From Phallusia fumigata (lineage: Eukaryota > Chordata > Ascidiacea > Phlebobranchia > Ascidiidae): DNA of 21,901 nt. The first letter of the stretch is position 1; every line of letters starts with the position of its first letter. The position numbers and the translations under genes are program-made. Positions 1 to 9,490 of this stretch are shown in pieces. The stretch spans positions 1 to 21,901 of the forward strand of contig QXVZ01003522.1 in NCBI GenBank assembly GCA_008931825.1, read 5' to 3'. The notes under the pieces are model-generated. The model worked only from the letters and a program-made list of their open reading frames with translations. It was not told the origin of the DNA and ran no database searches.

Positions 1-1
1 C

Positions 2-3000
2 TTTGCATGTGCTTGTTATAAAACAAACAATTGCAGCTTTTCCATTCGCAAAGGTTGTATCAGTAAATTTCATCAATGCGATGGTAAGAATGACTGTGGA
101 GATTGGAGTGATGAAATAAATTGCACATTTCCAGCCAATAAGTTTCAATGCGATTGTCACAAAAGAAACAACTGCACTGTTAAAGGTTTAGTTCCGATAC
201 ATACCCAATGTGATGGTTTGAAAAACTGTGAAGATGGGAGCGATGAAGTTAATTGCACTTGTGCAGCTGATAAGTTTACTTGTGCATGTGTGAAAACAAA
301 ACAATGCATCGGAATGGAGGGAAGTTGCATTGATCGATCTTTGTTGTGTGATGGAAATCGTGACTGTTTTGACGGAAGTGACGAGTCACAATATACATGT
401 AACTGCACAGGAGTTTACCCAAGGTGTCCTTGTGATCCCGGTAACAAACATTGTCCATCTACAGGTAGGTGTATACCTTTTGACTGGTTGGATGATAACT
501 TTGAAGACTGCTTGGACAAAAGTGACGAAGTCTGTACATTCCAGAACATAACATGTAAATCTTGTCCAATGCTTGTTACAACCTGCAAGAGTGAACAACT
601 TGCCAGGTATCTTGTCCATTCGAAAGTTCCGGCTAAGTGTAATTCAGTAATCCAACCTTCGTGTTTGATTGACATAAACAGCTGTAAAACAGAGAAAGTC
701 ATTTGTGTCACTTCAGAATGTGAAAATTATGATGAATTTTGTAACAATTTGTTTACATGCGAAAATCAAGAACTAATATTGTACAATTACTTCTGCGATG
801 GAATCAGTGATTTGGTTCGCGATTGCAATGACACTAGTGACGAAGTCAATGAAGGATTCGGCTTCAAGTGTTCTGGATCATCAAGACAAGGTGTTTGCGT
901 TTTGCCTCAAGCCAACGTCTACGATTCAATGGCTCAGTGTTCTGATGGCTCTGATCTTTGTTTCGTCAAAGGACAGTTCAGATGTTTTCAGTGCTTGGAT
1001 AAAAAGCTAATTATATCACCCAAGCAAGTTTGTGACGGTGTAATAGACTGCTTTGATATGTCAGATGAATGTTTATGTTCAAATCAGAGTTTGTGTAACG
1101 TAATAAGAGGTACTTGTCCTCCGAGTCTAATGCTTTGTTACAATAGTTCCACGTGCATTGACCAACAAGAGACCTTGTGCAATTTAAGCGTAAAATGCGT
1201 TGATGAAATTAACACAAAATATTGTTCACTTCAAAACAACCCAAGAAAAAGTCAGTGTTTACCAGAAAACGTAAATGGCTTCGGACTAGACAAAATAATT
1301 AAGTGTGCAAAAACTGACAGCATTCGTTTAAGAGCTCAGTTACAATATAACCTGGGTCGGGGCTATAATGCTCAATATTTGTTAGATTCAATATGTGATG
1401 GAATATTTTTTGACAAACTTGGGTTTTCTGGTGAAATAAATTGCCCGAACACGTTTAAGTGTTTTTCGTATTCAGGATTTACATTAAAAAGCTCTCAAGT
1501 ATGTGATGGAAAAGCTGATTGTGACGACGGTTCGGATGAATTTCCAGATCTGTGTCACAAAACTCGATATTTTTGCAAAAGTGAGTCGCGGATCTCAATT
1601 AGCAGAAAAACTGTTTGTGATGGAATTATTGACTGTGACAATGAATCAGATGAAAGCAGATGTCGCTGTGAAAGCAAAAGGTTTTATTGCACAAATCAAC
1701 AACCTTTGTCGGTTGAATGGAAACTTGTGCAGAATGGAATCCATGATTGTTCTGATGGAAGTGACGAATGTGTAAACTTGGCTGGGGATGCGTTTGCAGA
1801 CGTCAACGAAATGATTGCCAATCCTTTGTATCGAGGTATCTTCTGGATGACGGCTATGTTTGCTTTAGGAGGGAACTTATTTGTATTTGCTGCAACTGCA
1901 CACAGCTTATATAATGCAAAAAAGGACCAAAACGTTTTTATCCATACCAGTATCTTTATTTTGAATCTAAGTGTCTCAGATTTCCTCATGGGCATTTACT
2001 TGCTTGCGGTCATTCTGCAAGGAACCCAATTTTCTGGCTCGTATTGTTTGTTTGATAAGGAATGGAGATCGAGTAGTTTGTGTTCGGGGCTTGGAGCGCT
2101 CGCAGTTATATCATCTGAAGCATCAGCCTTTACTATGACAGCCATGACCACCTATCGTCTTGTATCAGTCTTTAAACCGTTCGTTGTTAAAAGTGTAGGT
2201 ATTGGTAGGATTTTACTTGCGGAAATGTTTTGTTGGATTTTATCTATTGTATTGGCAACAACCCCTTTGCTAAAGATCACCTCAAGTTATTTTGTAACTG
2301 ATGTTTGGTTTCCAAATTACATTTTTGGAAGTGATTTTGTTTCCAGAGAAAACATGTCTCTGCTTGCAGAAAGAATTACCAGTAAAAAACCGGACATTTG
2401 GAAAAATGTAAAACAAACAGTCTTCGAGTCCTTTCCACGTAATACGATTAAAGGGGAGTTTGGATATTATGGAGAAACAAGCGTCTGTATGCCACGTTTG
2501 TTTGCCAAAAGCAGTGAATTTGCTTGGGAATATTCAACATTTCTCATCACAATCAACTTTCTCATGTTTATCTACATGGTAATTGCATATGTTATCATCT
2601 ATAAACAGAGCAACCGCATGAAAGGATCCAGAAGCACTGATGTCAGCTCCAGGATGCAGAAGAGAATCTCCAGGCTGATTTTGACAGATTTCTGTTGCTG
2701 GATTCCAATTTGTATCATGGGATATTTGAGTGTTGGAGGANTGTCAGCTCCAGGATGCAGAAGAGAATCTCCAGGCTGATTTTGACCGATTTCTGTTGCT
2801 GGATTCCAATTTGTATCATGGGATATTTGAGTGTTGGAGGAATCAAGATGCAACCAGATGCCTATGTGTTGAGTGCGTGTCTGTTGCTTCCAATCAACAG
2901 CGCTCTCAATCCATTGCTTTACTCGAAAGCAATTGAAGATCGAGTAACAAAAGCAAAGAAATATGTTTTAGAAAAGATTTCCTCTTTACGGGTTGCTGTA

Positions 3001-3081
3001 AATCGCTCATCGAATGTGGCGGTGATATACAACGCGAACGTGGAGGAAGAAGACAACAGGGTGGTTGAGATCATTGAATGA
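2..3081 (+). CDS. LDLa-repeat seven-helix receptor (RXFP/GRL101-like), 5' partial, split by a contig overlap
   Basis: A predicted cell-surface class A GPCR with a large extracellular ligand-binding region. The frame is open from base 2, so the start and signal peptide lie to the left. About ten LDLa modules with the C-D-G-x-x-D-C-x-D-x-S-D-E signature run to about 1775, with two long Cys-rich stretches between them (about 540-740 and 1075-1440). Helix 1 starts near 1835 (GGN), helix 2 near 1943 (NLSVSD), helix 3 near 2105, helix 4 near 2213, helix 5 near 2537. Helix 6 (CCWIP) and helix 7 (NPLLY) follow the N at 2741. The VCMP motif after YYGE in loop 2 resembles LGR/RXFP receptors, but I see no leucine-rich repeats. 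The DRY position reads YRL, and loop 2 is about 85 residues. Bases 2641-2740 recur at 2742-2841, shifting the frame; counting one copy only makes it continuous to the stop at 3079. Intronless. Family assignment is firm, ligand unknown. Confidence 0.9.
2641..2841. repeat. 100-base direct duplication around N 2741 (unmerged contig overlap)
   Basis: Bases 2641-2740 and 2742-2841 are the same but for one base (A at 2686, C at 2787). The difference is silent: both give a Thr codon in helix 6 of the receptor. A single N lies exactly between the copies. This is what two contig ends, or two alleles, placed end to end would look like. A real exon duplication would shift the frame. Confidence 0.92.
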
Positions 3082-4008
3082 GACTTACATGAACTAAACA
3101 CTGCTAAAAATAGTGTCTAAAGCAGCCAATCATGACCAAGTTTGCTAAACGCGTCACATTTGCTTTGAATGATTGCCTATGTGCTTATTTGCGTCTTAGT
3201 GCTTATAGTTTTATTGCAGATGACAAAATGTCATGTTTGGCATTTCAATTGCTTGCTTAATTGTGATGTGAATGTGTTAAGTGTTGTTTTCCGTCACATT
3301 GCAAAACACACCCATCTGACATTAAAAATATGTTTTTGTCGAAAACGGCTTTTCGTTGTTCTTCCTTTGCATAACATAAATGGTTGAAAATAGTTATTGC
3401 TACCATTTGACATTGTCATGCTGTTCACTTTTATGGTCTGAGGAGAACACAAACAAATACAAACCTATACATGAAAATATAATAAGTTACAGGTATAGTT
3501 AGCATAATTAGTTAGTGAAGAAACAACCACAATTTTCGCGTATACCGTTCATTGTCATCACTTTTAACTGTATATGCGACACTTTTTTTTAAAAATTGAA
3601 AATGGAAAAATTGCTGGAATTTATCGTTTGCTTGCATGTATATTTGGAAGTATAATAAACGGAATTGAGATTTGTTTTTTCGGTTTTCAAGACATTGAGA
3701 ATACGCTTTCTCGTTGTAGGTGCAAATACCGGGGCCCGCTAAAGTTGGATTCCATAGAAATGCAAGTTACTTTACCTTTGCCGTCTAAAAAGTTTTTACA
3801 TAAAACGTACAGAGATCAAAATTGTGGCCAATTGTCGCAACCAAATGCCAACGTTATAATCACCTCACAATGCCCACTAGGTAGGGTACTGCTCTTACCT
3901 TGGTATAATATCAAACAAACGTGGAATCCTAAAAAACATGTTTTTCCTTCCCACAAAACAACGGGAACTATCAGAAAAAAGTGGGCCCAGATCATTGACG
4001 CTCTAATG
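3082..4008. other. Receptor 3' flank and intergenic DNA
   Basis: AT-rich sequence with no convincing gene. An AATAAA at 3654-3659 is a possible but distant poly(A) signal for the receptor, and an ATTAAA lies near 3321. A 202-codon open frame starting at 3574 runs into the hAT element and has no recognisable domain, so I treat it as chance. Confidence 0.5.
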
Positions 4009-4213
4009 CAGTGTTTCTCAAACTTTTTTTGCCCAAGGACCACTTCATCTTCGAATATTTTTTTGAGGACCACCAAACAGAATTCCATTCTTACATGCTC
4101 TCAAAACAGGCAATTTTATAAACCCGTGCCTAGTTTAAGTTATCTTGTCGCGGACCACTACGAGGGGACGGCGGACCACTAGTGGTCCGCTGACCACCCT
4201 TTGAGAATCACTG
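4009..4213. mobile_element. hAT-type MITE, 205 bases, with 8-base target duplication
   Basis: The left end begins CAGTGTTTCTCAAA and the right end, read on the other strand, begins CAGTGATTCTCAAA, the terminal form common in Charlie-like hAT elements. The identical 8-mer CTCTAATG lies just outside both ends (4001-4008 and 4214-4221), a hAT-length target site duplication. The sub-terminal part holds GGACCAC motifs and a perfect 20-base palindrome at 4171-4190. There is no coding capacity, so it is non-autonomous. Confidence 0.93.
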
Positions 4214-4408
4214 CTCTAATGGAATAATAACTTATTTAGAAATGTCTGTAACTATTCAGCATCAAAACTATTTGCATCGTTTCAAGCAGAAGAATATTTA
4301 AGATATTTCAAGAGCAAATGTGAGCACTTTTGACTTTTAGTAGTAAATTTTACAAAATCAGCATATTACTACTTGAAAGATTCGGATTCCTTTGCAAGTT
4401 CCCACCAG

Positions 4409-4667
4409 TGACAGTTGACTGCACAAGGCTGGTTAGATAACTCGCTTTTTATTAGCATACAAAATCGGTTAATCAACAAGCGTATTGCGTAATGTGAAAT
4501 TCTTTGAAACATCATGTGATCAAAATGTTATCAACTTGTATTTACATGCGTATGTATCTATATAGGTACCAAATTTATGTAAGCGAACACGACATCTTGT
4601 GATATATGACGTACTGGCGCGCCTTTACAAGATGTAGTACTAACGTTCCACGATATGGGGCAAAGGT
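4409..4667. repeat. Repeat block A, copy 1 (unit 1)
   Basis: The first of three diverged copies (others 10495-10729 and 20033-20286). Shared landmarks are TGAC(A/G)GTTG near the start, TTGTATTTACATG, a GGTAC(C/T)AAA stretch and the ACACGACATCTTG segment near the end. It contains a 9-base inverted pair, ACATCTTGT at 4592-4600 and ACAAGATGT at 4627-4635. Each copy lies upstream of promoter block B. It could be an old transposon fragment carried with the P450 duplication or a conserved upstream element. Confidence 0.75.
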
Positions 4668-4682
4668 TACCTACATGCTCAA

Positions 4683-4861
4683 AGAGTTGTGTTGTTTAGT
4701 CGACAAGATGGCGAGTGATTTTAACAATTTAAAAACTTCGACCAATCACTTTTGCTGCAATTGATTAGTCGACAGAGAGTTGTGTTGTTTAGTCGACAAG
4801 ATGGCGAGTGATTTAAACAGTTTAAAAACTTCGACCAATCACTTAATTTGCAGCAATTGAA
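4683..4861. repeat. 93-base tandem duplication
   Basis: The unit beginning AGAGTTGTGTTGTTTAGTCG at 4683 begins again at 4776, with small differences. Each copy contains GTCGACAAGATGGCG and a short inverted pair (GAGTGATT and AATCACTT). It lies inside an insertion that separates blocks A and B in unit 1 but is absent from unit 2. I see no coding potential. Confidence 0.85.
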
Positions 4862-5130
4862 TAAAAAAGTAGGAAGAATGAATGAAAGCTTACAATGGGT
4901 GGATCCCCCAACTGGTAGCCCTATCTTCGCTAAAACAAACAAATTTTTTTAAATTTTTAACTTTATTTTCGTCTTATTGTACAGATGTCAATAACTAGTG
5001 TTAACTGCATATATGTCACGCAGGCAAACTCAATGTTTAAATCATATTATTCACTTTAATTTAGTAAGTAACACAGTAAGCATTTGACATTCACTATCAA
5101 AACATTTGGATCTGACAACATTCAGTCTCC
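4862..5130. other. Unit 1-specific spacer
   Basis: AT-rich sequence between the 93-base tandem repeat and block B. It has no counterpart in unit 2, where block A runs directly into block B. No gene, RNA or clear transposon end was seen. Confidence 0.5.
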
Positions 5131-5960
5131 CTTTGCCCTACATTAAAAGAATGTTTAATATGTGCACACAACACGAAAGGAGAAATTGCCTATGCCATCA
5201 TTGTTATTCAACTTTAGGCGATTGAACTCTTGCATCATGCTTTGCTGCCTATTCAGTCCAATTCATTTCACTGCGGGCGGATCCAGTTTTTCCCACGTAA
5301 GCGCTGCAAAGCTAATTTAGTTTGGGGGTGAACGACCTGCAGGTTGAACGCATTGCAAATCAGACGTTACTTGTGCCAGACAACAACAAAAACTATGCGG
5401 TTTTTGATCTCAGTCCTTCTGTCCAGGGATCAAAGTCCATATTTCCTCGGGCCAACGCCCTTCTGTAAACAACGCATTATCTTTTTGCGCAAAGTTTCGT
5501 CAGCCAACTGAATAACGCTTCCAAAACAACAGCCAGCCAGGGTCAATATTAACGAAAGCAAAATGCTCCAAAATAGTTTTTTCTCCTTTATCAAAGCCTG
5601 ATTTTTCTCCTTTATCAAAGCCTCACATATTCTAACTCAAAATTGTAGGCTTTTGGCACATTTAGGCCTCCGCCGTAACAGGCCAATTTTCATTTTCCAA
5701 ATCTTTCAATGGACAGTGGTAACCTTTTCATTCTGTAAAACTCATATGCCTTTGACCTCCTCCCCCCATAATTGGTGCATTTCTAGATCTGACGTAATTG
5801 TTCACAAACTGCTTAGTTATCAGCGCATCCCCCCTGTTTCGCTTCGTCACCGTCACGTTATTTGCACAAGTTGAACTAAAGCCTAGATACCGCGGCGTCC
5901 TAATCACGCGTCTAACACGTGGAGAGCTGCTACATAAGCAATTGAAGGCGGCGAGATTTT
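5131..5960 (+). promoter_or_regulatory. Block B, copy 1: upstream and core promoter region of CYP copy 1
   Basis: Matches 10853-11500 and 21110-21860 in order. Landmarks are TTTAGGCGATT, GGGCGGATCCAG, GACCTGCAG, CAGGGATCAAAGTCCA, TTTGCACAAGTTGAACTAAAG and AATCACGCGTCTAACAC (5903-5919). The last is followed by a TATA-like TACATAAG at 5931-5938. It holds a GCGTG core on the minus strand and, in this copy only, a CACGTG E-box (5916-5921). Its place ahead of each P450 suggests a promoter, but the start site is inferred. Short open frames here are not conserved between copies. Confidence 0.55.
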
Positions 5961-6452
5961 CACTGTTTTGCGGACTGTGTTTCGTGGAGAACAGTCAAAT
6001 ACCAACTGACTTCGGAGGCTGTTTTCTGGTGACTAGATTTTGCAATTGCACGTTTTGTTTAATTTGTTTGCATGTTGCAACATGATTTAGGTAAACAATT
6101 CTAAAAACGTTATTTAAGTTCTTATTTAACAAATTTTAAGCTAGGCGATAAAGCGGTTATAAGACAAAGCTTGACGCATTAGTTAATCGCAATCGATAAC
6201 TTTCCAGTGATAAATCGTATTTGTTTCGGGTAAAAACCGAAAAACTAATGCTTGAATGCTTTAAGCTCGCTAATAAACTAGCTTTGCTCGCTTACTCAGG
6301 CAAATCAACTGCAGAGCACTGGAAAAAGAAAACTAAAATAAAGAAACCGGTTCCAAATGTAACAGATGTGTTGTTCTTCGAGTTATGTTTGTTCATCAGG
6401 AAAACGGTGCGATCAGAAAACGCATTGAGGCAGAAAGCGCCTGCGAGAATAA
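5961..6452 (+). other. Conserved non-coding stretch between core promoter and CYP copy 1
   Basis: Parts of this region (from about 6236, AAAACTAATGCTTGAATGC) match 11660-11890 upstream of CYP copy 2, but with indels and stops that destroy the 91-codon frame seen here. It is best read as 5' untranslated or intronic sequence. A possible donor, CTG|GTGACT, lies near 6030. Confidence 0.4.
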
Positions 6453-6902
6453 TGGTGCTTCAGCGGTTTTTTGAAGCCTATGCTACAGTTGATTGAAGGG
6501 AGCTTGCTAAAATTTAAGCGTTTTGGGGCGTGCCAAGTTATGCTCTAGTACTTTTGTCGTTGATGTAGTGCTAAAAAAAGTCTAAAAGATTTTGTTTGTA
6601 CAGCGTTGGCAAGGTTAATATTTTGTACAAAAAGATATCAGGACCACAATGATTTGGGCAAGCAACCGTCTATTTGANTGGTGCTCAGCGGTTTTTTGAA
6701 GCCTATGCTACAGTTGATTGAAGGAAGCTTGCTAAAATTTAAGCGTTTTGGGGCGTGCCAAGTTATGCTCTTGTACCTTTGTCGTTGATGTAGTGGTAAA
6801 AAAGTCTAAAAGATTTCGTTTGTACAGCGTTGGTAAGGTTAATATTTTATACAAAAAGATATCTAGACAACAATGATTTGGGCAAGCAACCGTCTATTTG
6901 AG
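6453..6902. repeat. About 224-base duplication around N 6678 (contig overlap including the CYP start codon)
   Basis: Bases 6453-6677 and 6679-6902 are about 95% alike and both contain the P450 start ATGATTTGGGCAAGC (6649 and 6873). Only the second copy continues into exon 1; the first ends at the N after CTATTTGA. The substitutions and small indels suit two alleles or overlapping contig ends. Confidence 0.88.
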
Positions 6903-8554
6903 GCTCTAAACCTTATGAACTGGGGCCAAACGGAAATTCTCCTGGGATTTCTCGTGTTTATGTTGATCTACTATTGGTACCGAAAACCCCCAGGTTTTCC
7001 CCGTGGACCCAGGGGCATCCCTGTGCTTGGGGTGTCCCCCTTTATGGGCAAGTTCTCTGCCAGAACCCTTCGTGATTGGGGTAAGACGTACGGACCGATA
7101 ATGGGTGTTAGGCTTGGAAGGAGAGAAGCAGTTGTGTTAAACGACTTTGAGACAATACAAGAGGTAAGGTGAAGAGTAAAGAAGATGGTTTGTGTAAGAG
7201 TCACAGACATAACATTTAGGACGAATATGTTGAATTTTTTGACAGTCGTTCACTTTACAGGTGTTGGTGAAAAACAAGGATTCGTTCTCTGGTCGTCCCG
7301 TTAACCCTCTGTTGTCCAAATTTTTTCAAGGCATAGTTTTTCGTAATTACGATGCAACCTGGGAGGCGATGCGACGATTTGGAATCACCACTTTGCGTGG
7401 GTGAGAATCAATTGTCGAACTGTTGTGTATTTGGATCTCAATCTTCTCTTATCGTTTTACTTAAATTTCCCCACTTGCATTTTTTGATTTTTATTCTAAC
7501 AGCAAACATATGAAAGTTGAAATCGGAGTTATAGTTGCACAATACACGTTCGGTTAAAAAAAGGGACTAGTTTGAAGCAATAAATTTTGTTTTTCCGAAT
7601 TTTGCGGAATTTGAAAAACTTTAGATTTACGCAAAAACTTTGGGAAAACAAAATTACAAACGTTTTTGGCTTAGTCAGCAACTTTTTTCGAAACCAATTT
7701 AACTGCCTAAATAATTTAGCTTAAATTTTCACATAAAATTTTTTTTCAGATACGGTGTTGGCAAGAAAAGCATGGAGGAACAAGTACAAGAAGAGGCTGG
7801 TTATTTGAACGAAGCCATACAACGTAACGAAGGGAAAGCTTTTGACATTCGTGTAAGTGATAAGAATTATTTACAGAAAGCTAATCGCAAATGTTTGCAT
7901 ACAACCACATATTCGCGAAACTCAATGTAGTTAAACCTGAATAAACCGACGACTTGATACGTTTGATAGTAATGGTGATAGTCAATACTTTAAAGTTGTA
8001 ATTACAACCAGCCAACATGTAAAATAATTTTCCTAAAATTCGTTGCATTTTCAAACATCGGTTTACTGATTAATCATTNCACTGAAAGGATTTTCCATCC
8101 CCAAAGGAACAAATGTAAGCAAATATTACCTGCGGTTGTTTGGTCTGATTTTTACATGCACAAATTTAAGGTATCCAACAAACTTTGACCAAACATGGCT
8201 TCTTTCGACATGTAATAATTATTATTTTAAAAAAAGATTTTGCCAAACATCTGGGCCGTCCACAATGACCCGAACATTTTCAACCAACCGGAACGCTTCA
8301 ATCCCGAACGTCATTTGGATGCTCAACGCCGATTCGTCAAATCACATCACGTGATCCCGTTCTCGGTGGGACCTCGTCATTGTCTGGGGGAGCAACTAGC
8401 CAGAATGGAAGTTTTCATGTTTCTCGTCAGTCTTGTGCAAAAGTTCGAGTTTCTTCCAGACCCCGAGACGGGGGAATTACCCGATATCGATACTGGCAAT
8501 GGGATCCAAGCATATGTACCGCTTCCCTTCAAGATGATTGCTAAGGAACGGTAA
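6873..8554 (+). CDS. CYP2-clan cytochrome P450, copy 1; middle exons missing at an N
   Basis: A heme-thiolate monooxygenase, expected to be anchored in the ER membrane and paired with P450 reductase; substrate unknown. Exons seen: 6873-7163, 7261-7400, 7750-7852, then after N 8079 the end of another exon (about 8080-8114) and the last exon 8237-8554. Junctions have GT donors and AG acceptors and phases agree. Exon 1 gives a hydrophobic N-terminal anchor and the proline hinge PPGFPRGPRGIPVLG. The last exon has PERF, the heme loop FSVGPRHCLGE and stop TAA at 8552. The helix I and K exons found in copy 2 are absent, and the join at 8079 skips about 2.5 kb relative to copy 2. No stop or frameshift is visible, so the gene may be intact in the organism. 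The start is fixed by alignment with copy 2. Confidence 0.88.
8079..8079. other. Contig join inside CYP copy 1
   Basis: Left of the N the sequence aligns with intron 3 of copy 2 (to about 13190); right of it, with the end of exon 8 (from about 15705). The exons for helices C to K are skipped, so the single N hides either missing sequence or a misjoin. Confidence 0.8.
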
Positions 8555-8640
8555 TTCACCAACCTGTGCTGCTCCTGGCAGTTATAGTTAAATCTGTGTA
8601 GTTTTCCATTGCTGTTTGACTTGATAAGTTTTGTAATTGA

Positions 8641-8646
8641 AATAAA
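8641..8646 (+). terminator. Poly(A) signal AATAAA of CYP copy 1
   Basis: AATAAA lies 86 bases after the stop codon and is conserved in copy 2 at 16363-16368. A second AATAAA lies at 8718-8723. The surrounding 3' UTR is nearly identical in both copies. Confidence 0.7.
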
Positions 8647-8723
8647 GTGTGTTGGCGCGGTTCTTCGAATTTATCTGTACACTGTCACTATATTATCAGC
8701 TTGTCCAATAATTGCTAAATAAA

Positions 8724-9016
8724 TTGCAACTATTGTGCTTTGGACTTTGTTATGAGTTAATGGGCGTCGGTGTTTGAGTTACAACAAGTAGTTTTGACTT
8801 TGAACTTTGCAAATTGGGTGAAACCTACTGTTGTTGTTAATTTGCTTTAAATTAATGTGAGTCTGTTCTACCTCGGGGAAAAGAACTTAAAAAAAAACGG
8901 TTTACAGAGAGCAACACGGTTTTATTAACAGTGACATAAATTTAAGGTTTCTGACTGACAAATTTGCCCTTAAACCGACAAGCCTTCCTATGAAAACTGC
9001 GTAGAACAGCCCTGCT
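8724..9016. other. 3' flank of CYP copy 1, shared with copy 2
   Basis: Matches 16440-16713 closely, with small indels. No gene was seen. The last shared stretch leads into the small inverted-repeat element at 9017. Confidence 0.6.
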
Positions 9017-9132
9017 CAAGGATGGCAGTTTACGGTACGCAGATTAATTCATCAAAAGGTACATTTAGGCCTTTCGCCACGAGGTATGTAGTACGCACAA
9101 TTTAATACGTACCGTACCATTTCCTATCCTTG
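9017..9132. mobile_element. Small MITE-like element, 116 bases
   Basis: The left end CAAGGATGGCAGTTTACGG and the right end, read on the minus strand, CAAGGATAGGAAATGGTACGG are imperfect inverted repeats of about 24 bases. A related, GTACGG-rich second segment follows at 9137-9237 and could fold back on the right end. The left part recurs at 16714-16806 and 18184-18267, where it runs into the GTGCAC-rich element. I found no clear target duplication. Confidence 0.5.
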
Positions 9133-9239
9133 GCAATGGATGGTAGTGCGGTACGGTACGCGGCGAAATCATCAAAACGTGCGGTGCGGTGGTACGGGAC
9201 GCCTTCGTAACGACAAGGTACGTGTTACGCACAAATTAC

Positions 9240-9490
9240 CTTGATCCACCAATTGTGCCCTTAACATTTTTGCGTCTCATAACGTTTTGACGTTGCGCAG
9301 CTATTTCCCGCCCGGTGATTGATTGAGTCCTATCGTGTCGCTATCATTCGCCACACAAATAGTTCCACCTTAATGTTCCCGCTTTGATGATTACATTTCC
9401 TCACGACGCTTTGTGCCAATTAGCAAATGCGCTTGCTTGTGGCACAAAACGTTGCAGAACTTTTTCAATTCCTACACAGTGCGTGTAGTA
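9240..9490. other. Leader region of gene X copy 1
   Basis: Bases from about 9345 to 9490 match 18905-19057 closely (for example CACCTTAATGTTCCCGC and TTGCAGAACTTTTTCAATTC). In both places it precedes the presumed first exon of gene X, so it may be its promoter or 5' UTR. Confidence 0.4.

Noticed and set aside
3574..4182. 202-codon open frame on the plus strand
   Set aside because: It runs into the hAT MITE, has no domain, and its composition is that of AT-rich intergenic DNA.
6221..6496. 91-codon open frame upstream of CYP copy 1
   Set aside because: It starts with TTG, and the matching DNA in unit 2 (about 11650-11890) has stops and indels, so the frame is not conserved.
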